64,000 nucleotides of DNA from Brevundimonas sp. Its GTDB lineage: Bacteria; Pseudomonadota; Alphaproteobacteria; Caulobacterales; Caulobacteraceae. The notes beneath the pieces are model-generated. The model was not told where the DNA came from and did no database searches. It worked only from the letters and a program-made list of their open reading frames with translations. Shown piece after piece: positions 46,098 through 55,693 of the stretch. Every line of letters begins with the position of its first letter. Within the stretch, counting starts at the first letter, position 1. The stretch is from assembly GCF_029946145.1 (NCBI RefSeq), contig NZ_JAQSDY010000003.1, positions 1 to 64,000 of the forward strand, in the 5' to 3' direction. The position numbers were made by a program, and so were the translations under genes.

Positions 46098-46307
46098 GGC
46101 GGGTTCCGGGAACGATAGGCGTCGATCAAGAGCCAGGGGACGTGCAAACGTCGGCAGCGATCGGCGACGAAACGCCGGGCTTCCTCACAGAAGTTCCTGG
46201 CCCGCCCCCTCTTCTCACCCCGGTTCGATCAGGCCCTGGCGGACCGCCGAGGCGACGGCCTCGATCCGGGTTCTGACCTTCAGTTTGGCGCAGACCTTCT
46301 CGAGGTA
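46098..46307. repeat. Duplicated 210-bp block, copy 2 (with 36085-36294)
   Basis: The same block as 36085-36294, here 103 bp downstream of the excisionase copy. In copy 1 the corresponding distance from the excisionase gene is about 4.5 kb and includes the kinase and receiver genes. Confidence 0.85.
46215..46307 (-). pseudogene. LuxR-type HTH C-terminal fragment (copy 2)
   Basis: Same 31-codon remnant as at 36202-36294, ending at the same base. Differences include SLIEPG to GLIEPG. It has no upstream portion. Confidence 0.65.
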
Positions 46308-46361
46308 TCCGAAACGGCCAAACGACTAGCCGCTCTCAATGGGATTGCCGCCACGGCGCCG

Positions 46362-46574
46362 ATGGCCTTTTACGATTGGCTTTTGTTTGCGTCGCCTGGA
46401 GATCCGGCGGCGCTCGGCCACCCACTTTTGACTGCGTTCGCCCAGAGGGATGGCACCCTGCCCGGCGCTCAAGATTCCGAAGCCACGGCAGCGCTGGCCC
46501 TCCGATGCCTTCGGGACTTCCAGCAATATCAAAAATCCGGCGCAGAGCGGTTGGTCGGCACCTATTCGATCTAG
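46362..46574 (+). CDS. Possible gene fragment, unassigned
   Basis: An open frame reading MAFYDWLLFASPGDPAALGH through LRCLRDFQQYQKSGAERLVG. The frame stays open for about 20 codons upstream of this ATG back to the duplicated block, so it may be the 3' part of a longer, now lost, gene. No family is recognised and no ribosome site is evident. Confidence 0.25.
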   Translation: MAFYDWLLFASPGDPAALGHPLLTAFAQRDGTLPGAQDSEATAALALRCLRDFQQYQKSGAERLVGTYSI

Positions 46575-46681
46575 CCGGGTGTCAGTCTCTCAGAATAACA
46601 GACAAGGCGTGTATCCGGACCTCGGCTTGCCAACGCATCCTTTCCAGCTCCTCGAAATGCGCATAAGCGGGATTCGACGAA

Positions 46682-47926
46682 CTAGGCTGACAGTTCCATG
46701 ACTGCCTGATCCAGGGCCAGCACCAGCGCGGCTGCGATCGCCGCCAGGCCGGCCGCGACAAAGACCGCGGAGAGCGGCAGACCAAGGGCCAGGAGCATGG
46801 CGGCGCACGCGGGCGCGAGGCTTTGGGGCGCAGCAACGGCCATATTCATCACACCCAGGTCCCGACCGACGCGCTTGCGGTCGGGCAAGCCCTCGGCCGT
46901 CATGGCCGCCACGCTCGTGGCGTGCACGCCGTGGCTGACGCCGAACAGCAGCTGGGCCGCCAGAAGGCCCGTCCACGTCGGCCAGACGACCATCATGACG
47001 AATACCAAGGCCATGCCCGCGCAGCCCGCGACGACGAACACACGCCTGCCCCGCCATCGATCGGAGAGGGTTCCGGCCGCGAAGCCGCCAAGCGTCGCCG
47101 CCAGGGTGGAGACGAGGAGCAGAACGCCGAACGCATCGAGTGCTGACCAGCCCGCCGGAATCGACCGCGTCGGTAGTTCCTGCACCCAGAACAGAAGATA
47201 GAGGGTGTTGATCGCCACCGCGCTCTCGGCGAGCAGGCGGGAGGTGAACAGGGCACGGAAGCGACCATTCCGAAGGGCTGTCAGGGACAGACGGAACGGC
47301 TCCGCTGGACCCGTCGTCGGCGGCTCGCGCAGGCGGAGGGCGAAGGGCAGGACCAGAACGCCCGCGGCCAGCCCCACGACCGTGAACTGGGCGCCGGTCG
47401 ACCCGGCAAGCCGGCTCACCGCCAGCACCGTAAACAGGTTGGCCAGCGGCAGCGCCGCGCCAGCCCAGGCCGAGATCAACCCCTTCTGCTCATCTGGCAC
47501 CAGATCGGGCACGAGCGCCGTCAGCGGAGCGTAGAGGGCATTCACCGCGATCTGGAACAAGATCACTCCCACTATGAGGTGGATCGGGGTCCGGGCCAAC
47601 GCCAGCAGGGTGAGGCTGGCCGCCACCATGGCCATGCCGATCAGGATCCAGGGCCGGCGCCGGCCGAAACGGCTGCGCGTCCGGTCGCTCAGCGCGCCGA
47701 ACAACAGATTGGCGGCTGCGGCCGTCGCCCCACCCAGCATGGCGGCGAGACTGAGCAGCATCGCACGGTCGGCGCCGCCGATCGCGCCCGCCTTTTCGGG
47801 AAGAAGCAGGCTCAGCAAAGGGATAAAACAGACAAACGCGCCCGTCTGGGCGGCGCCGTATCCGAGGATGAACCATCTTGAGCGCGGGGACGGCGGCGCG
47901 TCGGCCTTGGGGGCGGCGTCGATCAT
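46682..47926 (-). CDS. MFS transporter, sugar-type
   Basis: A 12-helix major facilitator of 414 aa. The loop 2-3 motif is LFGALSDRTRSRFGRRRPWI and its repeat is LSDRWRGRRVFVVAG. The first motif is typical of sugar MFS permeases of the SLC45/GPH-like type. It is divergent from the LacI gene, and a 12-bp perfect palindrome CGTCATATGACG (47929-47940) lies just before its ATG. The location beside the glycosidases suggests uptake of a breakdown sugar. Confidence 0.88.
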   Translation of the reverse strand: MIDAAPKADAPPSPRSRWFILGYGAAQTGAFVCFIPLLSLLLPEKAGAIGGADRAMLLSLAAMLGGATAAAANLLFGALSDRTRSRFGRRRPWILIGMAMVAASLTLLALARTPIHLIVGVILFQIAVNALYAPLTALVPDLVPDEQKGLISAWAGAALPLANLFTVLAVSRLAGSTGAQFTVVGLAAGVLVLPFALRLREPPTTGPAEPFRLSLTALRNGRFRALFTSRLLAESAVAINTLYLLFWVQELPTRSIPAGWSALDAFGVLLLVSTLAATLGGFAAGTLSDRWRGRRVFVVAGCAGMALVFVMMVVWPTWTGLLAAQLLFGVSHGVHATSVAAMTAEGLPDRKRVGRDLGVMNMAVAAPQSLAPACAAMLLALGLPLSAVFVAAGLAAIAAALVLALDQAVMELSA

Positions 47927-48019
47927 GGCGTCATATGACGTCGCCGCGCCGACGTCGTCGAGCTATTGAAAGGCGGGGGGCGCAGGCCCATCGTCGTCGC
48001 AGGCGCGAGGGAGCGGAAT

Positions 48020-49087
48020 TTGACGGCCAGAAAACCGACCATCGACGACGTCGCGCGCCACTCCGGCGTGGGTCGAACCACGGTCTCACGCGTCCTGAAC
48101 GGCGGCCCGAACGTCCGCGACGAGGTCCGGCGGCGAGTGCTGGCCTCGGTGGAGTCGCTGAACTACCGCGTCAATCCCCAGGCCCGCTCACTGGCGGGTG
48201 GGGGCGGCGGCATGTTGGCCCTGATCCTGGCGTCCGACCTGGAGGCCGAACCCAACTCCTTCTACGCCTCGGCGCTTGAGTTGGGGGCCCTGCGGGAGTG
48301 TCTGTCTCTCGGGTACCAGCTCCTGACCCGCCACGTCCCGCCCCAGAGCCCTGACCGTCGCCAGCAGGTGCTGGAGCTGATGACCGCCCAAGGTTGCCGC
48401 GGCCTGATCCTCACGCCGCCGTTCGCCGATGATGTGGCCCTGATCGAGGAGATTCGTGCGCGCGGCTGCGAGGTGGCGACAATTTCTCCGGGCGGGCCGG
48501 GCCGTTCAGTGGCCGACGGCGTCGGCATCGACGACGAGGCGGGCGGCCACGATATCGCCGAGCACCTGCTGCAACTCGGCCACCGTCGGTTCGCCTTCAT
48601 CAGCGGGATCGAGGGCCACCTGTCCGCCGAACAGCGCTTCGACGGCCTCAAGCGCGCGCTGTGTGAGCACGGGCTTGATCCCGACGACGTCGAGATGGCG
48701 CGAGGGGACTTCACCTTCAGGTCGGGAAGCCTGCTGGCCGCCCGCCTGCTGGACATGCCGAACCCGCCGACGGCCCTCATATGCGCCAATGACGACATGG
48801 CCGCCGGAGCGCTTTCGGTGGCGCATGGTCGGGGGCTGGATTTGCCGGACCAGCTGTCCATCACGGGTTTCGATGACACGCCGGTTTCATCGATCGTCTG
48901 GCCGCCGCTGACGACGGTGCACCAGCCGCTGAAGGACATGGGCCGCGAGGCCGTCCTGGCGCTGACCCGGCGGCTGGGCGGAAGCGGCGCGGGGGCGCCC
49001 TGGAGCTTCATGACCCTGCCCCACGCCGTGGTCCCCCGGGGATCGGCGGGACGCCTTCTGCCGCAGTTGGTCATCGCCGAGGCTTGA
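48020..49087 (+). CDS. LacI family transcriptional regulator
   Basis: The N-terminal HTH is PTIDDVARHSGVGRTTVSRV, with hinge helix sequence VNPQARSLAGGGG, followed by a periplasmic-binding-type sugar domain (LILASDLEAEPNSFYASALE). The TTG start at 48020 was chosen because GAGGGAG lies 6-7 nt upstream and family N-termini begin near this point; an upstream ATG at 47966 is less likely. 355 aa in this form. Likely autoregulated or acting on the palindromes at 49113 and 50684. Confidence 0.9.
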   Translation: MTARKPTIDDVARHSGVGRTTVSRVLNGGPNVRDEVRRRVLASVESLNYRVNPQARSLAGGGGGMLALILASDLEAEPNSFYASALELGALRECLSLGYQLLTRHVPPQSPDRRQQVLELMTAQGCRGLILTPPFADDVALIEEIRARGCEVATISPGGPGRSVADGVGIDDEAGGHDIAEHLLQLGHRRFAFISGIEGHLSAEQRFDGLKRALCEHGLDPDDVEMARGDFTFRSGSLLAARLLDMPNPPTALICANDDMAAGALSVAHGRGLDLPDQLSITGFDDTPVSSIVWPPLTTVHQPLKDMGREAVLALTRRLGGSGAGAPWSFMTLPHAVVPRGSAGRLLPQLVIAEA

Positions 49088-49128
49088 CAGAAGGCGTCGG
49101 TCCGGGCGCTTATTGGAAGCGCTTCCAA
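49084..49128 (+). promoter_or_regulatory. Promoter and LacI-type operator before the GH30 gene
   Basis: A -35-like TTGACA (49084-49089) overlaps the lacI stop and is 18 bp from a -10-like GCTTAT. A perfect 16-bp palindrome, TTGGAAGCGCTTCCAA, lies at 49113-49128 on the -10 region and start site. The arrangement fits repression by the adjacent LacI protein. Confidence 0.75.
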
Positions 49129-49185
49129 CAAGCACCCGGAGCGACTTCCGACGAACGGAAGCGTCATCCTCGCAGGGAGGACATC

Positions 49186-50622
49186 GTGATCAAGGTCTCA
49201 ATGCTGACAAGGAGCCTGGCCTTCAGCGCCACGCTGGCGGCCCTATGCCTGGGCGGGTGCGCCGGCGTTCCCCAGCCTGCGCCGGCCGCGACGGCGCGCG
49301 TCTGGATGACGTCCGGCGACCGCACCCGGCTGTTGAGCGAACAGCCCGCCCTCGTCTTTCAGGTCGCCGACGTGGCGGACGGCCCGGTTGTCGCCGTGGA
49401 TGCGGGGTTGCAGTATCAGTCGATGGTCGGCTTCGGGGCGGCCGTCACTGACGCCTCTGCCTGGCTGATCCAGACCAAGCTGACGCCGACGGCGCGCGAG
49501 GCTCTGATCCGCGAGCTGTTCGGGCGCGAGGACGGCGGGCTGGGCTTCAGCTTCACGCGCGTCACGATCGGGGCGTCAGACTTCTCCCTGAATCACTACA
49601 GCCTGGTCGACACGCCCGACCCTGAGCTGCGAAGCTTCTCCACGGCGCGGATGGAACAATATGTCTTCCCTACCGTGCGGCAGGCGCTGGCGGTCAATCC
49701 GGAGCTCAAGATCATGGCGTCGCCGTGGAGCGCGCCGGGCTGGATGAAGACAACCGGGTCGATGATCCAGGGCCAGCTCAAGCCGGAATACTACGGAACC
49801 TATGCGGACTATCTGACCCGCTACGTTCGCTCCGCCGCCGACCACGGGGTGCCCACCGACTATCTGAGCATCCAGAACGAACCGGATTTCGAGCCCGACT
49901 CCTATCCCGGCATGCGCTGGGCGCCGCCAGGGCGCGCGGAGTTTATTGGCCGACACCTGGGCCCAAGGTTCCGGTCGGCGGGAATCGAGACGCGGATTCT
50001 CGACTGGGATCACAATTGGGATCATCCCGAACAACCGCTTGGCGTACTCGCCGATCCCGTCGCCAACGCCCACGTCGCCGGCGTCGCCTGGCATTGCTAT
50101 GGAGGCGACGTCGGAGCCCAGAGCCAGGTGCGGGACGTCCATCCGGACAAGGATGTCTTCTTCACCGAATGCTCGGGCGGGAACTGGGCGGCTGACTTCT
50201 CGGACAGCTTCAGCTGGACGATGAAGGCGCTCATCATCGGCTCCACCGATCACTGGGCGCGCGGGGTTCTGATGTGGAACCTCGCCCTCGACGAGAACCA
50301 CGGGCCGCACGCCGGCGGCTGCGGCGACTGCCGCGGCGTAGTGACCATCCACAGCCGCACCGGGACGGTCGAGCGGAACCAGGAATATTACGCTTTCGGC
50401 CACGCCAGCCGGTTTGTGCGACCGGGCGCGCGGCGCATCTCATCACTCGAGCCCGAGGGCCTGCAGGGTGTCGCCTTCGTCAATCCGGATGGCGAGCGCG
50501 TGCTGATCATTTTGAACGAGGCCGTCACGCCGGTATCGTTCAACATCCAAGAGGGGGACCGGCAGGCATCGGCCATCCTGCCCGCCAGAACCGCCGCCAC
50601 CTATGTCTGGCGGATGCCCTGA
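49186..50622 (+). CDS. GH30 family glycosidase (glucosylceramidase/beta-1,6-glucanase-like), lipoprotein
   Basis: A 478-aa glycoside hydrolase. The GTG at 49186 follows GGGAGG at 5-nt spacing and gives a lipoprotein signal (LAFSATLAALCLGGC, lipobox LGGC). The TIM-barrel catalytic residues are the acid/base Glu in YLSIQNEPDFEP and the nucleophile Glu in VFFTECSGGNWAA; QSMVGFGAAVTDASAW is the family N-terminal signature. Substrates in the family include beta-1,6-glucan and glucosylceramide; which one is not certain. It is probably surface or periplasmic and is controlled by the operator upstream. Confidence 0.9.
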   Translation: MIKVSMLTRSLAFSATLAALCLGGCAGVPQPAPAATARVWMTSGDRTRLLSEQPALVFQVADVADGPVVAVDAGLQYQSMVGFGAAVTDASAWLIQTKLTPTAREALIRELFGREDGGLGFSFTRVTIGASDFSLNHYSLVDTPDPELRSFSTARMEQYVFPTVRQALAVNPELKIMASPWSAPGWMKTTGSMIQGQLKPEYYGTYADYLTRYVRSAADHGVPTDYLSIQNEPDFEPDSYPGMRWAPPGRAEFIGRHLGPRFRSAGIETRILDWDHNWDHPEQPLGVLADPVANAHVAGVAWHCYGGDVGAQSQVRDVHPDKDVFFTECSGGNWAADFSDSFSWTMKALIIGSTDHWARGVLMWNLALDENHGPHAGGCGDCRGVVTIHSRTGTVERNQEYYAFGHASRFVRPGARRISSLEPEGLQGVAFVNPDGERVLIILNEAVTPVSFNIQEGDRQASAILPARTAATYVWRMP

Positions 50623-50683
50623 CAGCCGGAGAAATCGAAGAACGCTGATCGGGATTGCGGCCGGCGGGCAAATGGGATAGCAA

Positions 50684-50699
50684 TTGGAAGCGCTTCCAA
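50684..50699 (+). promoter_or_regulatory. LacI-type operator before the TonB receptor gene
   Basis: The same 16-bp perfect palindrome, TTGGAAGCGCTTCCAA, as at 49113, here 89 nt before the receptor start. A weak -35/-10 pair (TTGCGG at 50654, TAGCAA 17 nt later) lies immediately upstream, so bound repressor would block transcription. Confidence 0.8.
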
Positions 50700-50788
50700 C
50701 CAAGGTCTGACATGATCGCGGCAGGGGGCTGAAAAATAGAAGGGACGACCGGCCACAGGCCGGCGCCGGGGAAACACGAGGGGTCTAC

Positions 50789-53644
50789 ATGCGAAGCGAT
50801 TTTGCAGGCGTTCGTTCGTCCGTATCCATGTCGAGGACAAGGACGGCGCTGATGTCGTCGGTGGCTGCACTGGCCATCGCCCTGCCCGGTGCGGCGCTGG
50901 CCCAGGATGCCCGGACGCCACAGGACCCCAAAGCGACCCAGCTCGATGAAGTCATCGTTACCGGCATCCGGCGCGGGATCGCGGATTCGATCAGCATCAA
51001 GCGGGACGAAACCTCGCTCGTAGAGGCGATCTCAGCCGAGGATATCGGCAAGCTTCCAGACGTCTCGATCGCTGAGTCTATCGCCCGTCTGCCCGGACTC
51101 GCGGCTCAGCGGGTCAACGGCCGCGCCCAAGTGATCTCCATCCGCGGCCTGGCTCCGGACTTCACCACCACCCTCCTCAACGGCCGGCAACAGGCCAGCT
51201 CCGGCGACAACCGCTCGGTGGAGTTCGACCAGTATCCGTCCGAGCTTCTGTCCAGCGTCGTGATCTACAAGACGCCCGACGCAGGGATTTCGGGCATGGG
51301 CCTGTCCGGCACCGCCGACCTGCGCACCGTGCGTCCGCTGACGTTTCGGGAGCGCGCGATCGCGGTCAACCTCCGCGGCGAGCTTATCGAGGGCGACGCG
51401 CTCAATGATGACGTCCGCAACTACGGCGGTCGCGCGTCGATCAGCTACATCGACCAGTTCGCCGACGGGACCTTCGGTCTCGCGCTCGGCTATGCGCACC
51501 TCGATTCCCCGTCGCAGAACCAGCACTACAAGGCCTATGGCTATGAGGCCTTCGGGTTCGCCGTAACACCTGACAGCGCCGATGACGCCCTGATACTCAA
51601 TGGCCAGGAGTTGTTCGCCACCTCCCGCCTGAACACCCGCGACGCCTTCATCGCCATCGCCGAATGGCGTCCGAACGATCGCCTGCACAGCATTCTCGAC
51701 CTCTATTATTCGAAGTTTGACCAGGAGGAGACGACGCGCGGCGCGCAGTGGTTCTCCAACGGCTGGGCGGACGGCGCGACCTTCACCAATGTCCAGACCG
51801 AACAGCGCGGCGGCTCGACCTTCGCCCGCAGCGGGACCCTGAACGGCGGCGTGCCGATCATCCGCAACGATTACAATACCCGTGAAGACGAGCTGTTCTC
51901 CGTCGGCCTGAACAACGAATACGAGGTTGACGACCGCACCCGGGTTCGCGCCGATCTGTCCTATTCAAGCAACATCCGGGACGAGCAGATCCTCGAGACC
52001 TACGCCGGCTACGGCCGCGGCGTCGGTGGTGTTGCGCCGGGAACGCCGGACGTGGGTCGCACGCTCGACACCATCACCTTCGAGGTGAACGACGACGGCT
52101 ATCCGACCTATTCGCAAGGCCTGAACTACGCCGACGCCGGCCAGGTCTCGTTAGGCGACCGGGCGCCCTGGGGTGGCTGGGGCCACGACGGCGCCATCCG
52201 TTTCCCGCACGTCGAGGAAAGCATCTACGCCATCGACCTGAGCGCAGAGCGCGACCTCGACGGCTTCTTCACCAGCGTCTCGGCCGGCGTGAACTTCGCA
52301 AACCGCGACAAGATGAAACGGGTCGATGACTTCGACCTGTTCCTGAAGAACGGGCGTCAGCAGGTTCTGGTCGATCCACAATATCTGGAGACCCCGACCT
52401 CGCTGGGCTACGCCGGCTTCGGTTCGGTTCTGTCGGTGGACCTGTCCCGCGCGCTGGACGTCTATTACGACCGCGCGCCCATCCTCGACGCCAACTATTT
52501 CGACAAGAACTGGGACATCGAAGAACGGGTCACCACCTTCTTCGCCAAGGCCGACTTCGAGGGCGGACGGTTCCGCGGCAACATCGGCCTGCAGGTCGTC
52601 CAGCAAGAGCAGGAGTCCACCGGGGTCGTTATCAACGGCCTCGAGCCGGGACAGCCGATCGTGCCGACGTCGGTCACAAAGGGAGCCGACTATACCGACG
52701 TTCTGCCCAGCCTGAACCTGATCTACGATCTGGGCGGCGGGCATCGCCTGCGCTTCGCGGCGTCCAAGACCATGGCGCGTCCCCGGATGGACGAGATGCG
52801 CGCGAATGTGACGCCGGGCTTCAACTCGCTGGTCTGCACCGGCCAACCCTGCACGCCGGGCCAGACCGTCAATCCATGGTCCGCCAGCGGCGGCAATCCC
52901 GAACTCGAGCCGTGGCGGGCCAACGCCTATGATCTCGCCTACGAATGGTACGTGAACTCCACGACCTATTTCTCGATCGCCGCCTTCTACAAGGAGCTGG
53001 AGACCTACATCTACCAGCAGACCGGAACCTTCGACTTCTCCGGCATACCCCTGCCCAGCACCGCCTCGGCGATCCCTGCGGGCGTCCTCATCAGTCCGAT
53101 CGGCCAGATCACCCTGCCGGCCAATGGCGACGGCGGCGTGGTTCAGGGGCTGGAGGTCAGCGGCGCGCTCAACTTCGGCTCCATATGGGAGCCGCTCGAC
53201 GGCTTCGGCATGACCGGCAGTATCTCGTTCACCGAGTCCGACCTGAACCCGAGCCCGACGGGCGACGAGGTGCGGATCCCCGGCCTGTCCGGCATGGTCT
53301 ACAACCTCACCGGCTACTATGAGCGCAACGGTTTCCAGGCGCGGATCAGCAAACGCTTCCGCGAGGCCTTCAAGGGCGAGGTGGTCCAGTTGTTCGCGAC
53401 CCGCGGCTACACTGAAATCCTCGACGACGAGCAGGTCGACGCCCAGATCGGCTACACCTTCCAGTCAGGGCAGTTCGAAGGGCTGGGGCTGCTGTTCCAG
53501 GTCAACAATCTGACCAACTCGCCCTATCGCACCCGTCTGGGTCTGGACACAGGCGGCACCACGACGGCTGACGGCGGAGCCCTTCCGGAGACCTACGAGG
53601 AATACGGTCGCCAGTTCCTGTTCGGCATCAACTACAGGTTCTAG
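50789..53644 (+). CDS. TonB-dependent receptor, CarA/oligosaccharide type
   Basis: A 951-aa outer-membrane receptor: signal peptide (SVAALAIALPGAALAQ), a TonB-box/plug region with LDEVIVTGIRRGIADSISIK and KLPDVSIAESIARLPGLAAQ, then a long beta barrel ending EYGRQFLFGINYRF with the terminal Phe for BAM recognition. The IRRGI plug variant is typical of sugar-importing TonB receptors of Caulobacterales and Xanthomonas. It sits with GH30, GH3 and MFS genes, so it probably imports oligosaccharides. Periplasmic TonB energy is not encoded here. Confidence 0.93.
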   Translation: MRSDFAGVRSSVSMSRTRTALMSSVAALAIALPGAALAQDARTPQDPKATQLDEVIVTGIRRGIADSISIKRDETSLVEAISAEDIGKLPDVSIAESIARLPGLAAQRVNGRAQVISIRGLAPDFTTTLLNGRQQASSGDNRSVEFDQYPSELLSSVVIYKTPDAGISGMGLSGTADLRTVRPLTFRERAIAVNLRGELIEGDALNDDVRNYGGRASISYIDQFADGTFGLALGYAHLDSPSQNQHYKAYGYEAFGFAVTPDSADDALILNGQELFATSRLNTRDAFIAIAEWRPNDRLHSILDLYYSKFDQEETTRGAQWFSNGWADGATFTNVQTEQRGGSTFARSGTLNGGVPIIRNDYNTREDELFSVGLNNEYEVDDRTRVRADLSYSSNIRDEQILETYAGYGRGVGGVAPGTPDVGRTLDTITFEVNDDGYPTYSQGLNYADAGQVSLGDRAPWGGWGHDGAIRFPHVEESIYAIDLSAERDLDGFFTSVSAGVNFANRDKMKRVDDFDLFLKNGRQQVLVDPQYLETPTSLGYAGFGSVLSVDLSRALDVYYDRAPILDANYFDKNWDIEERVTTFFAKADFEGGRFRGNIGLQVVQQEQESTGVVINGLEPGQPIVPTSVTKGADYTDVLPSLNLIYDLGGGHRLRFAASKTMARPRMDEMRANVTPGFNSLVCTGQPCTPGQTVNPWSASGGNPELEPWRANAYDLAYEWYVNSTTYFSIAAFYKELETYIYQQTGTFDFSGIPLPSTASAIPAGVLISPIGQITLPANGDGGVVQGLEVSGALNFGSIWEPLDGFGMTGSISFTESDLNPSPTGDEVRIPGLSGMVYNLTGYYERNGFQARISKRFREAFKGEVVQLFATRGYTEILDDEQVDAQIGYTFQSGQFEGLGLLFQVNNLTNSPYRTRLGLDTGGTTTADGGALPETYEEYGRQFLFGINYRF

Positions 53645-53716
53645 GGCGGGCCGGGCGCTGGCGCGACTTCACGGCCCTGGCGGGGGCCATCCTCCAGAGT
53701 GAGTAACGAGTAGACG

Positions 53717-55678
53717 ATGAACTCCCTCCGACTGAAGCTCTGCGCCTCGTTGCTGGCGCTGGCCGCATGCGCACCGATGCCCGCGAGCCAGGCCGTCCCG
53801 CCTGCTGTGGCGGAATGGCCGGCGCTTCGGTCGCCCACGGCGCCGGACGCGGCCATGGAACGGCGCATCGCCGCCATCGTCGCGGGCATGACGCTGGAGC
53901 AGAAGATCGGGCAGATGACCCAGCCCGACGTGCGCTACATCACCCCGGACGAGGTGCGGCAGTACTACATCGGCTCGGTGCTCAACGGCGGCGGGGCCTG
54001 GCCGTCGATGAACAAGCACGCGACGGTCGACGACTGGAGCGACCTCGCTGACCGCTTCGCCCGGGCCGCCCTGTCGACCGACATGCCGGTGCGGATTCCG
54101 CTGCTGTGGGGCACGGACGCCATACACGGGCACAACAACGTCTCCGGCGCGACCCTCTTCCCTCACAACATCGGCCTCGGCGCCGCCAACGATCCGGCGC
54201 TAATCGAGCGCATCGGCCGTGCCACCGCTCGGCAGGTCCGCGCCACCGGCATCACCTGGGCTTTCGCCCCGACGCTGGCGATCGGCCAGAATCGCCGGTG
54301 GGGCCGCACCTATGAGAGCTGGTCCAGCGACCCGGCCCTGGTCGCCCGCTACGCCGCGGCCATGGTGCACGGTCTCCAGGGCGACATCTCCGGAGAGGGC
54401 GACGTCCTGGCCACCGCCAAACACTATCTGGGCGACGGCGGCACCTTCGACGGTGTGGATCAGGGCGAGAACCGCGACACCCGTGAGCAGCTGATCCAGC
54501 AGGAGGCCGTCGGCTACTACGCCGCCCTGAACGCGGGCGTTCAGACCGTGATGGTGTCCTACAGCAGCTGGAACGACGTCTCGGCGGGGCGCGATTACGG
54601 CAAGATGCACGGCAATCGCGAACTGATCACCGACGTGCTGAAGCACCGCCTCGGCTTCGACGGGCTGGTCGTGTCCGACTGGAACGGCATCGAACAGGTG
54701 CCCGGTTGCGCCAGGGACCGCTGCGCCCAGGCCATCAACGCCGGCATGGACATCATCATGGTGCCGGAGGACTGGCGCGCCTTCATCGCCAACACCCTCG
54801 CCGACGTCCACGAGGGCCGCATCGCGGAATCGCGCATCGATGACGCCGTGACCCGGATCCTGCGCGTGAAGATGCGTTCGGGTCTGTTTGACCACCCCGC
54901 GTCGGCCAGCGCCTTCACCGGCCGCGTCGCCGCCCTGAACGCCAGCGCCCTGGCCCGCGAGGCGGTGCGCAAGTCCGTCGTCCTGCTCAAGAACGACAAC
55001 CACGCCCTGCCGCTTGCCCGCGGCCGCAAGATTCTGGTCGTGGGAGCCAGCGCCGACAGCCTGTCCAACCAGACCGGCGGCTGGTCGCTGACCTGGCAGG
55101 GCACCGAGAACACCAACGCCGATTTCGCCACAGGCTCGACCCTTCTGGGCGCCTTGCGACAGGCGTTGGGCGAAGCCAATGTGACCTGGTCCGCCGACGG
55201 GTCCGGCGTGAACGTCGCGGACTTCGACACCGTCGTGGCCGTACTGGGCGAGACGCCCTATGCCGAGTTCAATGGCGACGTGCGCTTCCCGAAACCCGTG
55301 CAACATAGCGCACTGTATCCCGCCGATCTCGCTGCCCTGCAGGCCGTGTCAGGCAAGGGCGTGCCGGTCGTATCGGTGCTGTATTCGGGACGGCCCGCCT
55401 ACGCCAACGACCTGATCAACCTGTCCGACGCCTTTGTCGCCGCCTTCCTGCCGGGCACCGAAGGAGCCGGGCTGGCCGACGTCCTGACCGGCGGCCGCCA
55501 TGACTTCACCGGCCGCCTGTCGTTCGCCTGGCCCGGCTCGGCCTGCAGCACCGGCGAAGGTCCGGGGGACGTGGTCCAGTTCGCTCGGGGCTACGGCCTC
55601 AGCTACGCCGCCGACCGCCGGGTCGGCCAACTGCCCTTGCCTGCCACGCCCGCCGCCTGCGAAATCTCCGCCCGGTAG
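53717..55678 (+). CDS. GH3 family beta-glucosidase, lipoprotein
   Basis: A 653-aa secreted beta-glycosidase. The N-terminal LRLKLCASLLALAACAPM includes a lipobox (LAAC). Domain 1 is a TIM barrel with the nucleophile Asp in FDGLVVSDWNGIEQVPGCAR, and KHYLGDGGTFDGVDQGENRD is the substrate-binding loop. A second domain has VVLLKNDNHALPLARG and the C-terminal VSVLYSGRPAYANDL motif. Members with this SDWNG motif often act on beta-glucans. It lies 72 nt after the receptor gene. Confidence 0.93.
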   Translation: MNSLRLKLCASLLALAACAPMPASQAVPPAVAEWPALRSPTAPDAAMERRIAAIVAGMTLEQKIGQMTQPDVRYITPDEVRQYYIGSVLNGGGAWPSMNKHATVDDWSDLADRFARAALSTDMPVRIPLLWGTDAIHGHNNVSGATLFPHNIGLGAANDPALIERIGRATARQVRATGITWAFAPTLAIGQNRRWGRTYESWSSDPALVARYAAAMVHGLQGDISGEGDVLATAKHYLGDGGTFDGVDQGENRDTREQLIQQEAVGYYAALNAGVQTVMVSYSSWNDVSAGRDYGKMHGNRELITDVLKHRLGFDGLVVSDWNGIEQVPGCARDRCAQAINAGMDIIMVPEDWRAFIANTLADVHEGRIAESRIDDAVTRILRVKMRSGLFDHPASASAFTGRVAALNASALAREAVRKSVVLLKNDNHALPLARGRKILVVGASADSLSNQTGGWSLTWQGTENTNADFATGSTLLGALRQALGEANVTWSADGSGVNVADFDTVVAVLGETPYAEFNGDVRFPKPVQHSALYPADLAALQAVSGKGVPVVSVLYSGRPAYANDLINLSDAFVAAFLPGTEGAGLADVLTGGRHDFTGRLSFAWPGSACSTGEGPGDVVQFARGYGLSYAADRRVGQLPLPATPAACEISAR

Positions 55679-55693
55679 CGCGGACCCGAAACC

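Noticed and set aside
47929..47940. The palindrome CGTCATATGACG as an operator
   Set aside because: It is only 12 bp, abuts the MFS start codon and has no second copy in the window, so it was kept only as a note.
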